A stretch of DNA of 23,110 bases from Anaerolineaceae bacterium UBA6086 (lineage in GTDB: Bacteria > Chloroflexota > Anaerolineae > Anaerolineales > Anaerolineaceae), in the NCBI GenBank assembly GCA_002436005.1, contig DIXG01000048.1:1-23110 (forward strand), in the 5' to 3' direction. The translations under genes and the position numbers were made by a program. Numbering within the stretch: the stretch's first letter is position 1; each line of letters opens with the position of its first letter. The notes under the pieces are model-generated. The model did no database searches, had not been told where the DNA came from, and saw nothing but the letters and a program-made list of their open reading frames with translations. Below are positions 22,757 through 23,110 of the stretch, piece by piece.

Positions 22757-23110
22757 TCAGTCCTGGTCCAGCCCGGATTCAAACGGCGCCACCATTTCGC
22801 GGATCTCTTCCAGCGACAGCCAGTGCGTATTGTTGTCACTGGCATAGTGGTAATCATCCGGCAAGGCTTTGCCAAGCTCTGCCCAATGGTGGCCAAACCA
22901 TAAGGCAGCTGCGGGTTGCACCACATACATATCATCCAGTTCAACCGTGGTGCGCGCCTCATCTTCCGAGATCAACACCTCGTGCAGTTTTTCACCCGGA
23001 CGAATGCCGATGATGCGCACCTTAGCTTGCGGGGCAATCGCGCTCGCCAGGTCGAGCATCTTCATGCTCGGGATCTTGGGCACAAACACCTCGCCGCCGT
23101 GCATCTCTTC
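22757..23110 (-). CDS. UDP-GlcNAc 4,6-dehydratase, PseB-like (C-terminal part)
   Basis: The last 117 residues of a PseB-like enzyme (UDP-N-acetylglucosamine 4,6-dehydratase, inverting); the frame is open to the right edge (EEMHGGEVFVPK), so the Met near 23104 is internal and not the start. Diagnostic C-terminal elements are GGEVFVPKIPSMKMLDLA, then RIIGIRPGEKLHEVLISEDE and TVELDDMYVV. IRPGEKLHE and VPKIPS favour PseB over the related CapE/FnlA-type dehydratases, which usually read HGEKLYE. The enzyme makes the 4-keto-6-deoxy intermediate from UDP-GlcNAc, the first step in pseudaminate or legionaminate-like synthesis. It is followed 7 bp later by the RmlD-like reductase. Confidence 0.87.
   Translation of the reverse strand, partial: EEMHGGEVFVPKIPSMKMLDLASAIAPQAKVRIIGIRPGEKLHEVLISEDEARTTVELDDMYVVQPAAALWFGHHWAELGKALPDDYHYASDNNTHWLSLEEIREMVAPFESGLDQD

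Noticed and set aside
22757..23104. A complete 115-residue protein starting at 23104
   Set aside because: The codons upstream are open to the window edge and continue the PseB-like alignment, so the Met is internal.
1..23110. CRISPR array, tRNA, rRNA, insertion sequence, toxin-antitoxin or phage-defence system
   Set aside because: No direct-repeat array, cloverleaf, transposase or defence-type domain is visible on either strand; gaps between genes are short.

Overview
The window is a chromosomal surface-carbohydrate locus, almost all on the minus strand. It encodes synthesis and activation of nonulosonic (sialic-acid-like) sugars, glycosyltransferases, and a separate CotH/VTC/DUF4956 cassette. 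I see no tRNA, rRNA, CRISPR array, transposase, integrase or phage gene. The organism cannot be fixed from sequence alone. The medium G+C content, clear sigma70-type TATAAT boxes, Shine-Dalgarno sites and mixture of families would fit an environmental bacterium such as an Anaerolineae-type Chloroflexota member, but that is a weak guess.

Reading right to left, in the direction of transcription: (a) 23110-19590 holds the end of a PseB-like UDP-GlcNAc 4,6-dehydratase, an RmlD-like reductase, a full-length NeuB-family synthase with a SAF domain, and a GT4 glycosyltransferase. (b) 19554-16333 has its own promoter, then a putative lipoprotein, an SpsF-type cytidylyltransferase and a GT-C-like membrane protein. 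(c) 16318-12426 has a promoter, then a methyltransferase, a GT-A-like protein, a GT2 glycosyltransferase and a Gfo/Idh/MocA oxidoreductase, packed with 1-24 bp junctions. (d) 12393-7756 has a promoter, then a PtmA-like SDR, a CMP-sialate synthetase fused to a HAD phosphatase, a second NeuB that lacks the SAF domain, and a capsule-type glycosyltransferase. (e) 5840-7474 is the only plus-strand gene, an A+T-rich GT-C-like membrane protein. (f) 5670-1336 is a DUF4956-VTC-CotH operon, transcribed divergently from (e). (g) 1230-1 holds a short NeuA-like cytidylyltransferase and the start of a D-2-hydroxyacid dehydrogenase that runs off the left edge.

Taken together, (a)+(b) look like one branch (UDP-GlcNAc to 6-deoxy-hexosamine, condensation, CMP-type activation). 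(d) looks like a second branch, probably through a 9-phosphate intermediate because the activating enzyme carries its own phosphatase. (b), (c) and (d) supply transferases and modification enzymes that would build a decorated glycan. The window therefore has two NeuB homologues of different architecture and three nucleotidyltransferases. These families are known individually; I see no clear evidence of a wholly new system. The least explained parts are the SAF-less NeuB branch, the hydroxyacid dehydrogenase/short cytidylyltransferase pair, the multidomain CotH protein and the unknown lipoprotein.
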